Of a stretch of DNA of 7,622 nucleotides, positions 7,363 through 7,622 are shown piece by piece. The DNA is from Mucilaginibacter sp. UBA4741. Its GTDB lineage: Bacteria; Bacteroidota; Bacteroidia; Sphingobacteriales; Sphingobacteriaceae. Positions within the stretch are counted from its first letter, which is position 1, and every line of letters starts with the position of its first letter. The stretch is from NCBI GenBank assembly GCA_002403905.1, contig DHIR01000019.1, positions 1-7,622 of the forward strand, in the 5' to 3' direction. A program made the position numbers and the translations under genes. The notes beneath the pieces are model-generated. The model did no database searches, had not been told where the DNA came from, and worked only from the letters and a program-made list of their open reading frames with translations.

Positions 7363-7622
7363 TTATTTATTTTTTATCTCCATTTCTATGTACTCCAGTG
7401 TAGGATCTACCGCAACCGTTGAGCTATAAATTGCAGGTGTAATAGTTGGGCTTTTTTTAATCAGAAATCCCACATAAGTAAAAACATTATTTCTGTTTAC
7501 TTTGGCTAAAAAATATTGGGTGTTCGTTAAAAGCGGTGTGCTATTTATCGAATTTATAGCACTTAATTTAACTGTATCAGGAAGGGCCGCGTACGCAGTG
7601 CCGTATGTACTCTGAGCTGCTC
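7363..7622 (-). CDS. C-terminal fragment of an unidentified protein (partial, N-terminus off window)
   Basis: The minus-strand frame is open from the window edge to a TAA at 7363-7365 and gives 85 residues. It begins AAQSTYGTAYAALPD and ends PTLEYIEMEIKNK. I do not recognise the family. The composition is rich in Ser, Thr, Asn and Val with alternating hydrophobic stretches (TQYFLAKVNRNNVFTYVGFL), consistent with the end of a beta-rich extracellular or adhesion-like domain, but this is an inference. It reads in the same direction as SusC with a 72-base gap and no obvious terminator, so it may be the preceding gene of the same locus, perhaps another surface protein or enzyme. No transmembrane segment, helix-turn-helix or FecR-like signature is visible in the fragment, though the missing N-terminal part could change this picture. 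The alternative that it is a chance open frame is less likely, because it runs the whole available length and has normal protein-like composition. Confidence 0.6.
   Translation of the reverse strand, partial: AAQSTYGTAYAALPDTVKLSAINSINSTPLLTNTQYFLAKVNRNNVFTYVGFLIKKSPTITPAIYSSTVAVDPTLEYIEMEIKNK

Overview
The window comes from a Bacteroidota genome, most likely a soil or plant-associated member of Sphingobacteriaceae (Mucilaginibacter/Pedobacter-like). That placement rests on a SusC/SusD outer-membrane pair, a Lys-Lys type lipoprotein signal on SusD, AT-rich spacers without strong Shine-Dalgarno sequences, and moderate GC. The genus is an inference; no rRNA or other marker gene is present.

Every gene lies on the minus strand, so the biological order runs from high to low coordinates. 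7622-7363: the C-terminal 85 codons of an unrecognised protein. 7290-4351: a SusC-type TonB-dependent outer-membrane transporter. 4336-2813: its SusD-type lipoprotein partner. 2751-1465: a secreted alpha/beta hydrolase, probably a carbohydrate esterase. 1454-1: a secreted right-handed beta-helix protein of the pectate-lyase-3 type whose C-terminus runs off the window. The last gene has no stop codon inside the window; it reads open for 484 codons. Spacers are 72, 14, 61 and 10 bases, so the last four genes look like one transcription unit. No stretch over 300 bases lacks a gene.

The layout is that of a small polysaccharide utilization locus. In the usual model the beta-helix enzyme cuts a polysaccharide, the esterase removes acyl or methyl groups, SusD captures oligosaccharides at the cell surface, and SusC imports them using TonB energy. 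The beta-helix plus esterase pairing fits a decorated, possibly uronic-acid-containing glycan such as pectin, but the substrate cannot be fixed from sequence alone. No regulator (hybrid two-component sensor, SusR, or ECF sigma/anti-sigma pair), separate surface glycan-binding protein, tRNA, rRNA, insertion sequence or CRISPR array is visible.

Points worth a second look: SusC lacks the usual carboxypeptidase-like N-terminal domain; the beta-helix enzyme carries what look like two IPT/TIG-like modules ahead of its helix; the beta-helix gene seems richer in GC than most of its neighbours; the SusD-hydrolase spacer holds a 10-base direct repeat with a 23-base period; and the gene upstream of SusC is unidentified. 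I see a recognisable type of locus with unusual details, not an obviously new system.
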